Below are positions 11,224 to 22,991 of a stretch of 64,000 nt of DNA, piece by piece. Numbering within the stretch: position 1 is the stretch's first letter; each line of letters begins with the position of its first letter. The notes under the pieces were generated by a model. It saw only the letters and a program-made list of their open reading frames with translations, made no database searches and was not told the origin of the DNA. Source of the stretch: Heterostelium album PN500 (Eukaryota > Evosea > Eumycetozoa > Acytosteliales > Acytosteliaceae); the NCBI RefSeq assembly GCF_000004825.1, contig NW_008805077.1:372001-436000 (forward strand). The letters are read 5' to 3'. Position numbers and translations under genes: made by a program.

Positions 11224-12937
11224 TTATTTATTTTTAAGTATTTTTACAACTTTAATTGAGTCTAAAAACATTGATTTGTGGAATAGACTTGCAATGAATT
11301 GGTTACTTTGATGACCAAATACAATGTAATATTGATCATCAAGCTTTCGAATCGAACACTTATTATTATTGAAACCTTCATAAGTAATGTTGTCTATCAT
11401 TTTTGCTGTAGGAAATAAAAGTTGTGTCAATTGAATGTTTTTAACAGAGTCTGGGAGAATACCTTCTGGTATATTAATATCAGATCCTAGATCTCGAATG
11501 ATTAAATTATTCACAGAGTTTGGAATAATACCTGGGTGTGTGAAACTGTCCATATTGGTAACATTGAGTGTTTTCAACGATGATGGAAGTACTTCCTGAT
11601 TGAAAGAAAAGTCACACCAAATAGCAATCTCAAGCGTTTCAATACCATATGGAATGACTCTGATCTTTCCCAAACTCTCTGTATTTATCTGATCAATGAG
11701 AATCAATCTCTTGATATCCAAACCTTTAAGAGATTCCTGTTTGAATGCCCATACCACTAGACTTTCAAAATGATAAAGTGAGCGATCTGGGAACAATTGG
11801 TCAATGTCATACTCTGAATCGTCGAGACTAAGATGTCTGATTGAAGTAGGACAGGCCGATAGTACCTCTAGTGAACCGGATAAATCAAGTGTTGTCAGTG
11901 ATTTCGGTAGATCACCAAGATCTAAACAAGAAGCATGGCCAATTATCAAAAGGGATCTAAGATTTGTGAGTTGCTTTATTGAATTCATCCATAAAACAGG
12001 CGCATTAACAAGCCTAATAAGCGAATTTGGCAGTACGTTTGCATCGATATTAAAATCATTTCCATCATGAATGAATTCCTCTAGATTTGGTGGTAACGAT
12101 CCAACTTTGAGATAGTTTTCGGGTGCTAAACGCCAGATTTTAAGAATCTTTAATGATGCAGGTAATACTCCAGGTTCCAATATTTGATCGAGATTAGAAA
12201 TCTCGAGACACTCCAGTGTATCAGGTAACACACCTACTTCAATAACCTGATTGAAAATACCTACCAATTTCAGTGTCTTCAAGGTCGGTGGAAAACAACC
12301 TTTCAACAATGGTTCATTAAAATAATGCTCGAAAACTATTGAGGTGATATTCGCTGGTATTCCATACTTTAAAGTCTGAGGTGTGCACTTCTCAATGCTA
12401 GTTACATTTGATTTACTTATCAATTCATAAAGTCGAGCAAATAGCTTATCTGGGGCTTCGATTCTAGAGTCTAATTCTACATTAACAATATTTTGATCGA
12501 TTTCATTTATACTTTCAATTGAATCTTATAGAAATAGAGAAAATAAGTGAGTATAGTTGCAAATAATAATAATAATCAATAATAACTATCGGATTTTGTT
12601 AGTAAAGAATATAATTACCAATATCCATTATATGATCATAAAGACCATTATAGTTTTTTTCTGAATTGACGAGCAGGCTACACTGTTTCTTTTGGGAGAG
12701 TGATTCTGTTATTAAAGATCTATAGGAATTCAATGTGATTCTTGAACTATCTTTATCGATACAATATAATCTCTTTGTATCAAACAATAGATATCTATTT
12801 CTATTGTCAAACCATCTTTTACAAACTAAACTAAAACAAATCTTATCGATATTATCTGTTAAGTTATGAACTATGATAGATATTAGAATATGTGGAAGAT
12901 TTACTAATTTATGTGTTGAATTATTATTGTTTGACAT
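11224..12937 (-). CDS. F-box/FNIP-repeat protein (second subfamily)
   Basis: Exon 1 is 12937-12619, the intron 12618-12525 (phase 1), and exon 2 12524-11224, giving 539 residues. The N-terminus (MSNNNNSTHKLVNLPHILIS) differs from the MNNQT type, but the F-box core CFSLVCKRWFDNRNRYLLFDT is conserved. FNIP repeats follow (FNEPLLKGCFPPTLKTLKL, LPDTLECLEISNLDQ and similar). The central part contains SWLQ-equivalent WMNSIKQLTNLRSLLI, and the protein ends with IRKLDDQYYIVFGHQSNQFIASLFHKS. The intron sits at the same place and phase as in the other members, so the subfamilies share a common ancestor. Its closest relative in the window is 41838-43625. The presumed role is an SCF substrate receptor; the target is unknown. 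Confidence 0.85.
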
Positions 12938-13256
12938 CTTTAGAGATGAAATGAATGATGTGGGTGAATAATTTATAAATTTTACTACTCATTTCTGCAC
13001 AAATTTGAGAAAATTTTTAAAAAAATTAATATTGTTTTTTTTTGAAGCTAAGTTAATAATATCTGTAGATTTTAAGATAAAAATAAACAAAGTTATATTA
13101 AAATAGAATGTATCAATGCAATGGTATGTCGGGTTTAACATTATTTAAAAATTATGTTATTATTTAGAAAAGATGGTGCTAATATAGCACTTTTAATAGG
13201 AGGATACACAAGAATTAAGCAATATCATACGTGTAACACCTCAGAGGATTAGTCAA
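12938..13256. other. Spacer before the transposon island
   Basis: AT-rich DNA between the start of the F-box gene and the transposase remnant. It holds the minus-strand gene's promoter and the unrecognised 5' edge of the mobile-element remnant. No gene or clear terminal repeat is seen. Confidence 0.5.
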
Positions 13257-14238
13257 ATGAGCAGAGAAGAGAGGTTGATGGAAGCAATAAATGAAATTCA
13301 AAACGATACAGGTTTTACTCAAAAGGAGCTCTCTCAAAAGTATGGAGTTTCTGAAAGTGAGCTATCCAAGAAAAAAAATAACCTCTCCTTTAAGCCAAGA
13401 GGTAGATATCTCACCGAAGCAGAAGAATTAGAGATGATAAAGATGGTAGAAGAATCAAACACCACGTTCTCCAGATTCCTAAACGAGTAAAATGGGAACA
13501 TATGCAAATTCAAATTATGGTGTCATTATTGCTAATGAGTCAGGATATGTAAGTTGGCAACTTTTTATAACTTGATCCAAAGTTGTCTATTGCTATTATT
13601 AATATATCAATATTGATACATTGTATTATTATATATTATAGGTAACGCAAGAGATAAAGAAAGAATATGTCGAATGGCTTCTAGGACAATTTAAGAAAAC
13701 AGATAAAAAGCTGCTTTTAGTAGACAATCACATATCCAATTATTTCTTTGACGAAAAAAAACTTTGTGATGAGAATAATCTTATCATAATGACGTTCCCA
13801 TCAAACCTGACTCACATTCTCCAGCCTTTGGATTTAGTCCTATTTTCGTCATTCTCTCAACACCTATCGAATTTGCTCAGAGATGGGTTAAAGGACAATC
13901 CAAAGTTTAAAGTGAACGATAAACACTACCAAATGCTGGCTTATCATGCTTGGTCATCATCATTCAACTCATCCAATATAAGAATGTCTTGGATTAAGTC
14001 TGGTTTGTTCAATTGGATGGCACATGAATACTGCGACCCAATATTTCTTAAAAAGCCGAAAAATTCTATCTCAAAGGAAATCGCTATAGCCGGGAACAAA
14101 GAGATTGTTCCGGCAAATGCTCAAGCCATGACCCAAAAAGAACGGGCTATAGTAATGAGAGATAAAAAGCGCAAGGGTGCCATAATAACTTCCCAAGATA
14201 CACAGTATGTTCAACTTTTTTTTAAATCACCTCATTAA
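13257..14238 (+). mobile_element. Decayed pogo/Tigger-like DNA transposon (internally deleted transposase)
   Basis: The 77-codon frame 13257-13490 has a helix-turn-helix (GFTQKELSQKYGVSESELSKK) followed by the KKMVEE-like second DNA-binding part. From 13492 a second frame begins (MGTYANSNYGVIIANESGY), reaches a likely intron (gtaagt near 13539, acceptor ..ttatag at 13641) and continues to 14238. That part reads ESGYVTQEIKKEYVEWLL, then KKLLLVDNHISNYF with the second catalytic Asp, then FPSNLTHILQPLDLVLF, the hallmark of pogo-type DDE transposases. The segment with the first catalytic Asp is absent, so it is a non-autonomous relic. I see no terminal inverted repeats. Confidence 0.75.
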
Positions 14239-14252
14239 CCCTATTAATTGAA

Positions 14253-15180
14253 TCAAATTTTGACAGGGATATTATCAAAATAACCTATGAATGCTGAGTA
14301 ATACAATGAATCTTTGTCAGGCGAGCTTGAATTATAAGTTGGTTGTTCAGTTCCATCCAAAATCAAAACGTAAGGTATCTTGGGAGTCAAGAACAAATAA
14401 CCTGCTTCCTGTTGTCTTCTTTCAGGAGTCATCATAGATATCTCAGGAGAGAATAAATGATAAAGAAATTCTTGAATTTTCTTTCTATATCTATGGCCAG
14501 TAGATGGAGATATTCCAAAAATTGATGATAATAGAATCATATTAGGATAATGTCTAAAATGAAGAAATACTAAAAGAAGAGCATCTTCAGCAGGTAAAAC
14601 ATTCTGCTGCAGATGTACTTTTTCATATGACTCTAAAATAGAACAATAAACATGATATTCTATTCCAACTAATTCTTGAAATAAAGGCAATCTCTCAATT
14701 ACTGAACAATAAAATGATGAATTTCTTATAAATTATATTTTAATATATATAATTTATACATTACCCACTTTGTTTTCTTTTATAAGAACTTTTCTTAGCT
14801 TGTTTAGCAGCTGGTTTAGCAACTGTCTTTGAAGCAGCATTTTTCTTGGTGGCGGCAGATGGGGCAGGAGGGGGTGTGCTCTGAGTTTCTTCATCTTCAC
14901 CATCTTCTTCTTCTTCTTCTTCATCTTCATCTTCTCCATCAGCTGTCAATGAACGCGATCTAGACTCTGTATTTGTTCCTTTGGCTGACTTCTTTCCGGT
15001 GACATAATGTAATATAATATATCTAAGGCAATGATCTATATTACAGAAGTGTAACTTTTTCAAATGACCATCAACCTTTTCTTTTATATATATTCTTTTA
15101 CTTGGATCTCCATCTATCTGAGTTGCACATCCCACATAATTGGTCTTACCAATTATTCTTGAAATACCATCACAATTCAT
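14253..15180 (-). mobile_element. Harbinger/IS5-like transposase fragment, N-terminal half
   Basis: The frame 14690-14253 reads like the helix-turn-helix plus start of a DDE_Tnp_4 domain: FGISPSTGHRYRKKIQEFL, later PYVLILDGTEQPTYNSS with the first catalytic Asp, then DKDSLYYSAF. It stops where the catalytic core should continue. Upstream, 15180-14761 (start MNCDGISRIIGKTNYVGCAT) is an acidic/Lys-rich 139-residue frame with CNIDHC, probably the DNA-binding N-terminus of the same protein. I could not find a fully consistent splice between the two. The broken catalytic domain and the opposite-strand C-terminal piece at 15302-15471 indicate a rearranged dead element. Confidence 0.65.
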
Positions 15181-15301
15181 CTCATTACCAGGTTCTTGAC
15201 TCTCTTGATTATTATTATTTCTTTATACAATAGTATTATTAGTATTATGGTCAATAAATTTACTTAATAGTTGCCTTACTCTGTATTTATAATTCGAAAA
15301 G

Positions 15302-15471
15302 TTAACGTATGCAACCAAAATTGAAAATGTTATTGGAGATTTGAAAAATAGGTTTGATTGTCTCAGAGATCACCAGAGGATATCAAATAAAGATGAAGGT
15401 TTAGATGATCACCAACAACGATGGGTTATATGTGCAGGTATAAGAAATAAATATTTTCTCTCATTTTAACA
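15302..15471 (+). mobile_element. Harbinger-like transposase C-terminal fragment (inverted)
   Basis: The plus-strand frame LTYATKIENVIGDLKNRFDC, followed by LRDHQRI and QQRWVICAGIRN, matches the conserved C-terminal end of DDE_Tnp_4 transposases (IEN.fG.LKnRF). It lies in the opposite orientation to the N-terminal part at 14253-15180, which is consistent with inversion or with a second copy. Confidence 0.6.
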
Positions 15472-15604
15472 GCATTTATTTGAATTTGGTGTTTTTCGGT
15501 TGAGACATGAAAGTTTTTTCGGAAGATAAACAACAATGAGAGAAAATTTTTAATTATTCTCTAGAGAATTGTGAGAAGGAACACAATCTATTGCTGTGAT
15601 ATCT

Positions 15605-17052
15605 TAATTTACTGACATCCACCAATCTATTGCATCTTCAAGTCTGGTGCCGAATGATACATATTCGAGAGAGATAGTTGAAGTTTGTGTTTGGCTGTAA
15701 TGTAACTGTTCGAAAGGAATAATGGGGGCAAGCAATGAAGTTCACAATATATGGCAACTGGATAACTCATACAACCTTGAACGGCATAGTATATCGAACC
15801 AGAATCACCAGTACTAGGAAAGGGCATATTTGATTTGTAACAAACGGATACCAACATAGGACGCTCGACTCTAGTGATAAGAAGATGGTCAATATATTAA
15901 ACAATTTCACAAAAAATTGATACTTACACGTCGTCGTCTTCTGTTGGATGCTCGAACCAAGAGGTCCTTGTGTTTATCAAGGACCCTCTAGAACGTCCGG
16001 TTGTTTGGACTAACTTTTCGATACATGTACCAGGACGAAAGCTTTTGACAGGCCGACTCCAGTATCGACCCTGTTCCATGGAGTCTATTTAATATTCTTC
16101 CCAGTATTCGATGAATGAGTCGGGTTGATAATTTGTTGTCAAAAGATTCGAAAAAGAAGTCTCATTGCGCAGTGGTAAAAAAGTCAACATCAGCATACAT
16201 ACCATTAAGACCTCGGAATAGATTATAGTGGCCATTGACAAGTAGATTATTGGATACAACCATTGGAGAGTAGAAATCCTCCTATGGTCCCACCTACCAT
16301 GTCTCTCTGGTTCGGAATTGGTCAGAGAAGGTCCAAATCAATATCGTCATATGGTTTGGTTAAAAGGGCTAATAGAGAACAAACGGGCCACTATTAATCC
16401 TCCGTAGTATTCAAAAACACTCTTAATGCTATCGACAGGTGGTAAATCTTTTAGTTCGTCGTCGTCGCGGCGGGCTTTGCAAAATCCATCCCAAAAGTCT
16501 GAAGCTGGAAGGAGTCCAAACAACAAGACCTTCTGGGCTCCATTAGTAATAGAGATTTGAAATACTTTCAGCTTCTCGGTCAGGACCTTAGTGATCTTCG
16601 GTAAAAGAGAGTCATGTAGGAGAAGCCTTTGGAATATTATCCTCTGTTTAGTTTTAGTTTTGGACTGGATATCCAACCCTCTGAAGGAATTCTCAAGATC
16701 CTCCGTCTCAGTACTTGTAAAATATCTACGATCATCGGCGCAGATATACTTTAGGTGAAATGTGCTTTGTTGAAATTTGTCTAAAATCTGGCGGACTCTT
16801 GCTACTGTTGTTGGTGTTGGTGTTGGTGTTGGTGTTGGTGTTGGTGTTGGTGTTGGTGTTGGTGTTGGTGTTGGTGTTGGTGTTGGTGTTGGTGTTGGTT
16901 CTGCTGCTGATGGCAGTTCTGTTGTGGGAGTGGTAGTTTGTATAATGCGTAATATCTCTTCCTTTGTGGCCGAGTCAAGGCTGAGGGCTCTTGGGGGGAT
17001 CCTTCCTCCAGCAACTGTAATAGCATTCTCAAATGCTTTACAGCATGCTTTC
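15605..17052 (-). pseudogene. Broken gene with trypsin-like serine-peptidase motifs and Pro-Thr repeat
   Basis: An open minus frame from 17052 to 16347 reads SKACCKAFENAITVAGGRIP, then ALSLDSATKEEIL, a long Pro-Thr repeat, then VARVRQILDKFQQSTFHLKY to SISPFNQTI and a stop. Downstream pieces in shifting frames read YSPMVVSNNLLVNGHYNLFRG and MYADVDFFTTAQ, then IEKLVQTTGRSRGSLIN. After a clean intron (gtaagt..actag, about 15930-15871) comes MPFPSTGDSGSIYYAVQGC. TTGR..G and GDSGS are the paired signatures of trypsin-fold peptidases, with Ser in GDSG, and YADVDFF could carry the Asp. The natural end GTRLEDAIDWW lies in another frame. At least three frame breaks make this a decayed gene. The GC is higher than in the surroundings. 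It may be an effector-like or retroelement-associated protein; family unknown. Confidence 0.5.
16811..16898. repeat. Hexanucleotide tandem repeat (ttggtg)n, Pro-Thr coding on minus strand
   Basis: About 14-15 perfect copies of a six-base unit. On the minus strand, in the frame continuous with its flanks, it encodes a Pro-Thr dipeptide repeat. The Gly-Val and His-Gln readings in other frames are shadows. Confidence 0.9.
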
Positions 17053-17632
17053 GATCATTGATACCAACATATTTGGAGTCCAATGCTGTGCACTATTGTT
17101 GAATGCTCTCTAAAGAAGTCTTGGAGCGGATCTGTATAGTGAAGTCTATGGTCTAGCAGCTAGTAAAGTTTATATGTGTTTGAAAGGGTCGAAGTGCAAC
17201 GATGGTTAGATAAACATAATTAAGAATTAGGAATTTTGGGAATGAGTAATGACTGACCAACACACTTCCTGGAGGGTAGTAACTGAAATGAAATCCAACA
17301 CCACACAATCCAACAACTAAAAAGTTACACAATGTGTTATTATTGGTTGGTTGTTGTTTTTTAATTTTTTTTAATTATATTTTATTTTTCCAAGTGGTAG
17401 TCATAAAGATGACAACATCTAAACAAATTAAATTATTTATTATTATTCAAAATAAAATATTAACAAATATAATTAACTAATGAAAGTAAAAAACTAAACT
17501 AATCAATTAATCTTATTTATTTATAAGATAAATTGTTTTTTCATTGTTATTTTATTGTTAATTGAGTGATAATAACAAGAATGACCAAAAACAAATAAAA
17601 ACAAGAGTCTGTTTTGAAAATGGGGTTTTTAT
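17053..17632. other. Spacer at the right edge of the accessory island
   Basis: 17053-17215 still has the higher GC of the decayed gene, with a minus-strand reading LLDHRLHYTDPLQDFFREHS, and may be its 5' part. From about 17330 the sequence is ordinary AT-rich spacer. No intact gene is visible. Confidence 0.4.
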
Positions 17633-20600
17633 TTACCATAGAGCTTTATCATATTTGGAAAGTGAATCGAAATAGTTTGAACGTTCTTTGGCATTTGCAA
17701 AACCTTTCGGTGCAGTTTTCTTTGCTGGCACTGGAGGTGGTAGTTGTGGTTGACGTTGACGTTGTTGTACTGGCTCATCAAAGTCTTTGTTGGATTTTGA
17801 TCGCTTCCATGGTGTGTCGTTATCAGTACTATCTAAATTGATGTTTGTTTCTTTTATGATTCTCTTCTTTAGTAGTGAAGCTGGAGTTTCTGGTGATTGA
17901 CTTTGTCTGGTATGTCTATTGATCGGTGTTTTAATTGATGTTTTAGTTGATTGAGATTTGACTGGTGTTTGTGAGATTTGATTGAAAACATCGATCTCAT
18001 CAAATATATCTTGATTTAATTGTAAACTTGCTGGTTTATCTTCAACAAAACTAGTATCTGTATTTTGAGCTAAAACTTTCGATTCTTTCTCTTCCTCTTC
18101 TTCATTTTCTTTATCATTTTCAACTTCATAATAATCTCCCCCTCCACCACCTGATTCCTGTTGGGAATTGATTGATTCATGGCTTGAGCTCGAACTACTA
18201 CTAGATTGTGAACCTGATTGAGATTCGGAATCTGATTCCGACTCTGATTCTCGATTAGACTTTGATCGAGATTTTAATTCTACATCTGACGACTCTGATT
18301 CAGACTCTGAACTATCACTAGAACCAGAGACAGATATTGATTCATTGTCAGAGTCAGAACCTGATTCATTGTCAGCGTCAGAAGCGGATACATCAGAGTC
18401 TTTAACTCCATCTGATTGCTCTGACTCTCCAGACTTGTCTTTTTGAATTTCGCTAACCTCTTCATTATCGCTCACTGTCGGGAAATCACCAAACGATTCA
18501 AAATCACTATGATCTTGTGCTTCTTGTGACGGTTGTACAGCTTCATCCTCTGTCAAATCGTCATCTCTTTCTTGGTCATTCTGATCTTTGTTCTCTTCAT
18601 CTAATTTCTGATCCTGTATTATTGCTTCTTCACTATTATTATTATTATTATTATCATTATCACTATCTATATCCATTCCATTATTTCTATCTTCCTGATC
18701 CTCTTGATCCTCTTCCTGATCCATCTGATCTTCTTTACGTTCTTCTTCACTATGTTCATGCTCTTGTTCTTCTTCTTGACGCTCTTCTTCCTGTTGCTCT
18801 TCCTCTAGATGTTCTTCTCCTTCTCCTTCTTCATTATCAATGTGTTGGTCATCATGTTCTGGTACACCAATATATCTGTCCGGTACCCATGGATCTTTAA
18901 AATAACAATTAATTAATATTAAACTTTAAATTGAAAATTTGAATAATAATAATATTCATACCATTTTCTTTTAAATACTGTTCAGTTTCATCTGATATAA
19001 TATATTCATCGATGTCAAGTTGTAGAGAATCTGCATTGGTATTACTTCTTTTGAAATATTTTAAAACGTAATTCGATGGATATGATGTAGCAAAGAAACA
19101 ACTTGGATTAACTCTAAATAAATAGTAATTAATTAATGATTAATTAGTTTTAGGAAAACAAAAAACAATTTATAGTATTATTATTATTATTATTATTATT
19201 TATTTATTTATCTATAACCTAATTTACATACCTTGTAAGCAATGATAATATTTTATTATGTTTATTGGCGGGTCTTAAGCTATTATAGTTTTCAACAGAT
19301 ACTAAATGACCGATATACTCTGCATCATCGATATAGATATTAAACTCTGAGAATGTTTCGTTGGGGAATAGAATGAACTTTTTCAGCTTTAGAATACCAC
19401 CTATCAGATGATCAGGTACGAATGTCTGCAATCCAAACATAATATCGTGAATCAGCTTCGGTGAGATGATCGCACGTGTAAAATCAGTTCCATCCGAAAC
19501 AACGAAATTAACACCCTGTGGTACATTCGAGTGTATTTTAATATCTGATTGATCTGGTTGTTTTAACTATATAGTAATAATATATATTTAAAATAAATGT
19601 ATAAATTAATATTTTACAGATTATTATAATTTAAAATAAATAACGCTACTCTTGTTATTATTTGTATTAATGGATCTTCAGGTGATTCCTCATTTAATAT
19701 ACTATCGACAATCCATTTTTTTAAATTGGTTGACTTTGGTTGTTCTATCGGAATTTTAAATGGTATTTGCTTATTGTCGAATGACCTGTCATGTGTATTT
19801 TTGTGTTGTTGTTGTTGTTGTTGTTGACTAGAAGTATCTATATTGGTTGATTTTGATTCCTCTTCCTCGTTATTATCTCTATCATCATCACCTGTACCGA
19901 ATTCAAAATCATCTTTAAGTTTCTTTTCTTTATTTTCTTCTTTTTGTTGTTGTTCTTCTTCTGGTTGTTGCTGTTTTTGTTGCTCTTTTTGTTGTTCTTC
20001 TTCTTCTTTTTGTTTTTGCTGTTGTTCAACTTGTGATTGCGATTGTTGTGTAAAGACTGATTGTGAATTACTAGCACTTCTATTGATATCTCTTATCTGA
20101 CCACTGTTCTGAGTAGAAATTACTGTCTCTGTACTACTACTACTTAACTCTATGAATCTACTCAGTAATGTATTACTATTATTGTTATTATCTTGACTTT
20201 GACTTTGGATTTGTGATTGCGATTGCGATACTTGTTGTGATACCTGTTGTGATACCTGTGACGCTTGTGATGGTTGTGTAACAGTAGTATCGGAATGAAC
20301 GATAGGTGGCATTTGAGTTGATTGTGATTTACTATTGATTAAACTTTGATATTGAAAGTATTTCCTTTGTTGTTGTTCGTATTGTTGTTGTGTAACTTGA
20401 GAGTAGAGCGGTTGTTGACTTGACAGTTCAATGGTTTGCGAACCAAAACTTTCTGGTTTTTCATAGAAGTCATTGACCTCTATCTTATCATCTACTTCAG
20501 TGAATATATCTGTATTGGTTTGGGGTGGTTCGTTACTACTTTTAATAGTGTTATTACTACTTATGAACTGAGTCTCATCTTCATCACCCGAGAAGAAGTC

Positions 20601-20675
20601 ATCGTCCATCACATCGATATCAGATGATTTCTCTATACTAACATCTAACTTATCTTCTTCTTCTTCTTCTGACAT
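17633..20675 (-). CDS. Possible shelterin TPP1/ACD-like OB-fold protein
   Basis: Four exons, 20675-19650, 19566-19232, 19113-18962 and 18894-17633, join in frame to 924 residues. Residues 1-320 are acidic and Gln/Ser-rich. Residues about 320-500 form the candidate OB fold: LKKWIVDSILNEESPEDPLI, then across the junction to GVNFVVSDGTDFTRAIISP, GGILKLKKFILFP and EFNIYIDDAEYIG. The order W-I-x-x-x-I-L, L-x-V-S-D-G-T and L-K-K/L-x-x matches the OB fold of human TPP1 (ACD), where this domain recruits telomerase. Residues 505-924 begin DPWVPDRYIGVPEHDD and continue as a very acidic Ser/Glu/Asp region with a basic tail (NYFDSLSKYDKALW). The assignment rests on motif similarity only. Another OB-fold nuclear protein is possible. 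Confidence 0.6.
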
Positions 20676-20938
20676 ATTAAATAATTGAATTGAACAATCT
20701 AAATATCTAAAATAATAATAAAAAGAATATTTATATTTTAAAACAAATAGCTTGTCAAATCTGACAAAAAAGTAAGTTAAAATTTTTGGCGCACTCCAAT
20801 TTTAGTATTATGAAAAAAAAAACGAAATCTATGAAATAAGATATAAAAAGAAAATTGATTATAATCACGATCTTTGCATATGCAACAAACATCAACTAAT
20901 TATTATAATAAAGATTATTTAAAGTTGTTTAGTTAGTT

Positions 20939-22663
20939 ATGTATTCAATTGTCAGAAATAGAATATGTAGATTCTTTTATGGATTGAGTGGCGAGACAAC
21001 AAGAAATATTAGTAGTATAAACAATAATAATATTAATACTAGTAATAATAATAATAATAGCATTAAAATAGGTAGAAAATCAAAGAAACCATCAAATGTG
21101 TTTCATGGTAGAATAAGTGATTATAATAGTGAGTTACAGGGTATTGTAACTGCTGAGGATGTACAGGAGAGAAATAAAGATGGTAGTGCAATCATGACGA
21201 AACCAACCACCGTATTGAATTCGTTACTTGGTGAATATGTAGAGTTTAGAGTGTTTTCACGATATGGTGATCATTTCAATGAGGCAAGAGCATATCAGAT
21301 ACTGGAAAAGTCAGAGGATCGTGTAGACCACCCGAGATGTCAGCACTACGGATTGTGTACGGGTTGTCCACTTATGCATATGAAACATTCACATCAAATT
21401 CAACACAAGTATCAACAACTTGCCAAACTCTATAGAGATTCAGGAATCATTATCAATGATGATAGCAATCTGCTCGATTCAAATGTTATAAAAGATGAAA
21501 ATGGTGATACAAATGGTCAGTTTGGTTATAGACGAAGAGCAAGATTCTCTGTTAGATACGATCATCAAAGTAAGAGAGTGAACGTCGGATATAACAGTCC
21601 TTTGAAACCGAGTTTCCAAGTGAATGAATGTCCTATTCTTGTGGAGAGTGTACAAACGCTGCCTCTGAAACTGTCTGATCTCTTCACATCGTTCGAAGAC
21701 AAGCAAATCAGAGATAAACTTTCAATGGTAGAGTTAACGGTGGCAGACAACACAACTTCAATCATCATAAGACATCTTAAATCAATAGAGCAAATAGACA
21801 TTGAAAAAATAATAGAATTTGGAAAGAGTGAAAAGAATTTATCAATTTATCTACAAGTATGTTAATAATTTAATTTTAATTCTATCAGATATTTTATTAT
21901 TAATAATATTAATTAATTTAATTAATAAAGCCAAGTAATTTAGAATCAATTCAACAATTATATCCACAAAATGAAAAAGTAAAGCTTTACTATCTTAGTC
22001 ATGGCGATGACCAAAGAAAAATAGAAATTGGTCCTGCCGACTTTATACAGGTAAATAAACAGGTCAATAAATTAATGATCGATCAAGCAATTGAGTTTCT
22101 AGATTTAAATAAAAATGATTTTGTAAGTATAAATGATCATAGGTGATAGTTGATCAAATATTAACGAATCAATGAATCTATAGGTATATGATTTATTTTG
22201 TGGATCAGGCAATTTCACATTCCCAATTGCAAAGTATTGTCAACAGGTAGTGGCAATCGATTATGCATCCAATAGTCTAGCAAAACCGAATCTAGGTGAC
22301 AATGTTGTCAGTCTTAATTATAATCTATACGAATACTCCATTGATTACGACGCGAAATGTAATAAAATACTATTAGATCCACCAAGATCAGGGTATGTTT
22401 TATATAATATATATGTTAACAAAATTTTAAGTAGTTACTAAACATCTGATTTTATGATTTAAATTAGAGCTGAAAAAGTATGTAATGAAATGCCAGATAA
22501 TTTCGAAAGAATTGTTTATATATCGTGTGATCCAAGTGGATCACTGATACGAGACCTCAAGATATTAAAGAGTAAAGGTTATATTATAGAAAAGATAAAA
22601 CTAATTGAGATGTTTCCAAACACTACAAAGATAGAAGCAATAGTTTCGTTAACGAAGAAATAA
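20939..22663 (+). CDS. RNA (uracil-5-)-methyltransferase, TrmA/RlmCD/TRMT2 family
   Basis: Exons 20939-21856, 21931-22122, 22184-22392 and 22468-22663 encode 504 residues with consistent phases. The N-terminus (MYSIVRNRICRFFYGLSGET) is basic and Ser-rich, compatible with a mitochondrial presequence. Next come C134, C140 and C143 (HPRCQHYGLCTGC), the Fe-S cysteine cluster spacing of RlmD/RumA, then YRRRARFSV. The SAM-binding motif is VYDLFCGSGNFTFPIAKYC, followed by ILLDPPRSG. The catalytic-loop motif is VYISCDPSGSLIRDL and the end is MFPNTTKIEAIVSL. Known enzymes methylate U54 of tRNA or U in rRNA, using a Cys nucleophile and SAM. Whether this one acts on mitochondrial tRNA or rRNA is unknown. 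Confidence 0.92.
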
Positions 22664-22991
22664 AACAAAATAAACCAGTCACAACTACAAAAATTTTGTT
22701 ACTCTATTTTTTAACACTAATGATAAAAAAGTAAAATATGTTAACACACCCACACTTGTGTTGCATAGGATCATTTTATCTTTTAATTTTTACTTTTTTT
22801 ATTCTTTATTGACAAATTCATATAAATAAATATATATAGAAATTAAAATACAAGTTTTAGTAATCTTTGATTTTCATTTTTTATTTTATTTTTTTTACAA
22901 CTTTCCATATAATATTTAAACTTGATAGAAAATGTAATCATTATTTATGAATATATTTTTAGAAATATATATATAAATTTATTTATTAATT
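22664..22991. other. AT-rich spacer
   Basis: 328 bases between two plus-strand genes. It contains the 3' end of the methyltransferase and the T/A-rich promoter of the peroxidase gene (tatata tracts at 22965-22980). No gene is seen. Confidence 0.5.

Noticed and set aside
16777-17061. Gly-Val repeat protein on the plus strand and His-Gln protein on the minus strand
   Set aside because: Both arise from the ttggtg hexanucleotide repeat read in other frames. The Pro-Thr reading is continuous with sensible flanking sequence.
18517-18900. Leu/His/Tyr-rich plus-strand frame
   Set aside because: Antisense shadow of the acidic, Glu/Gln-rich exon of the TPP1-like gene.
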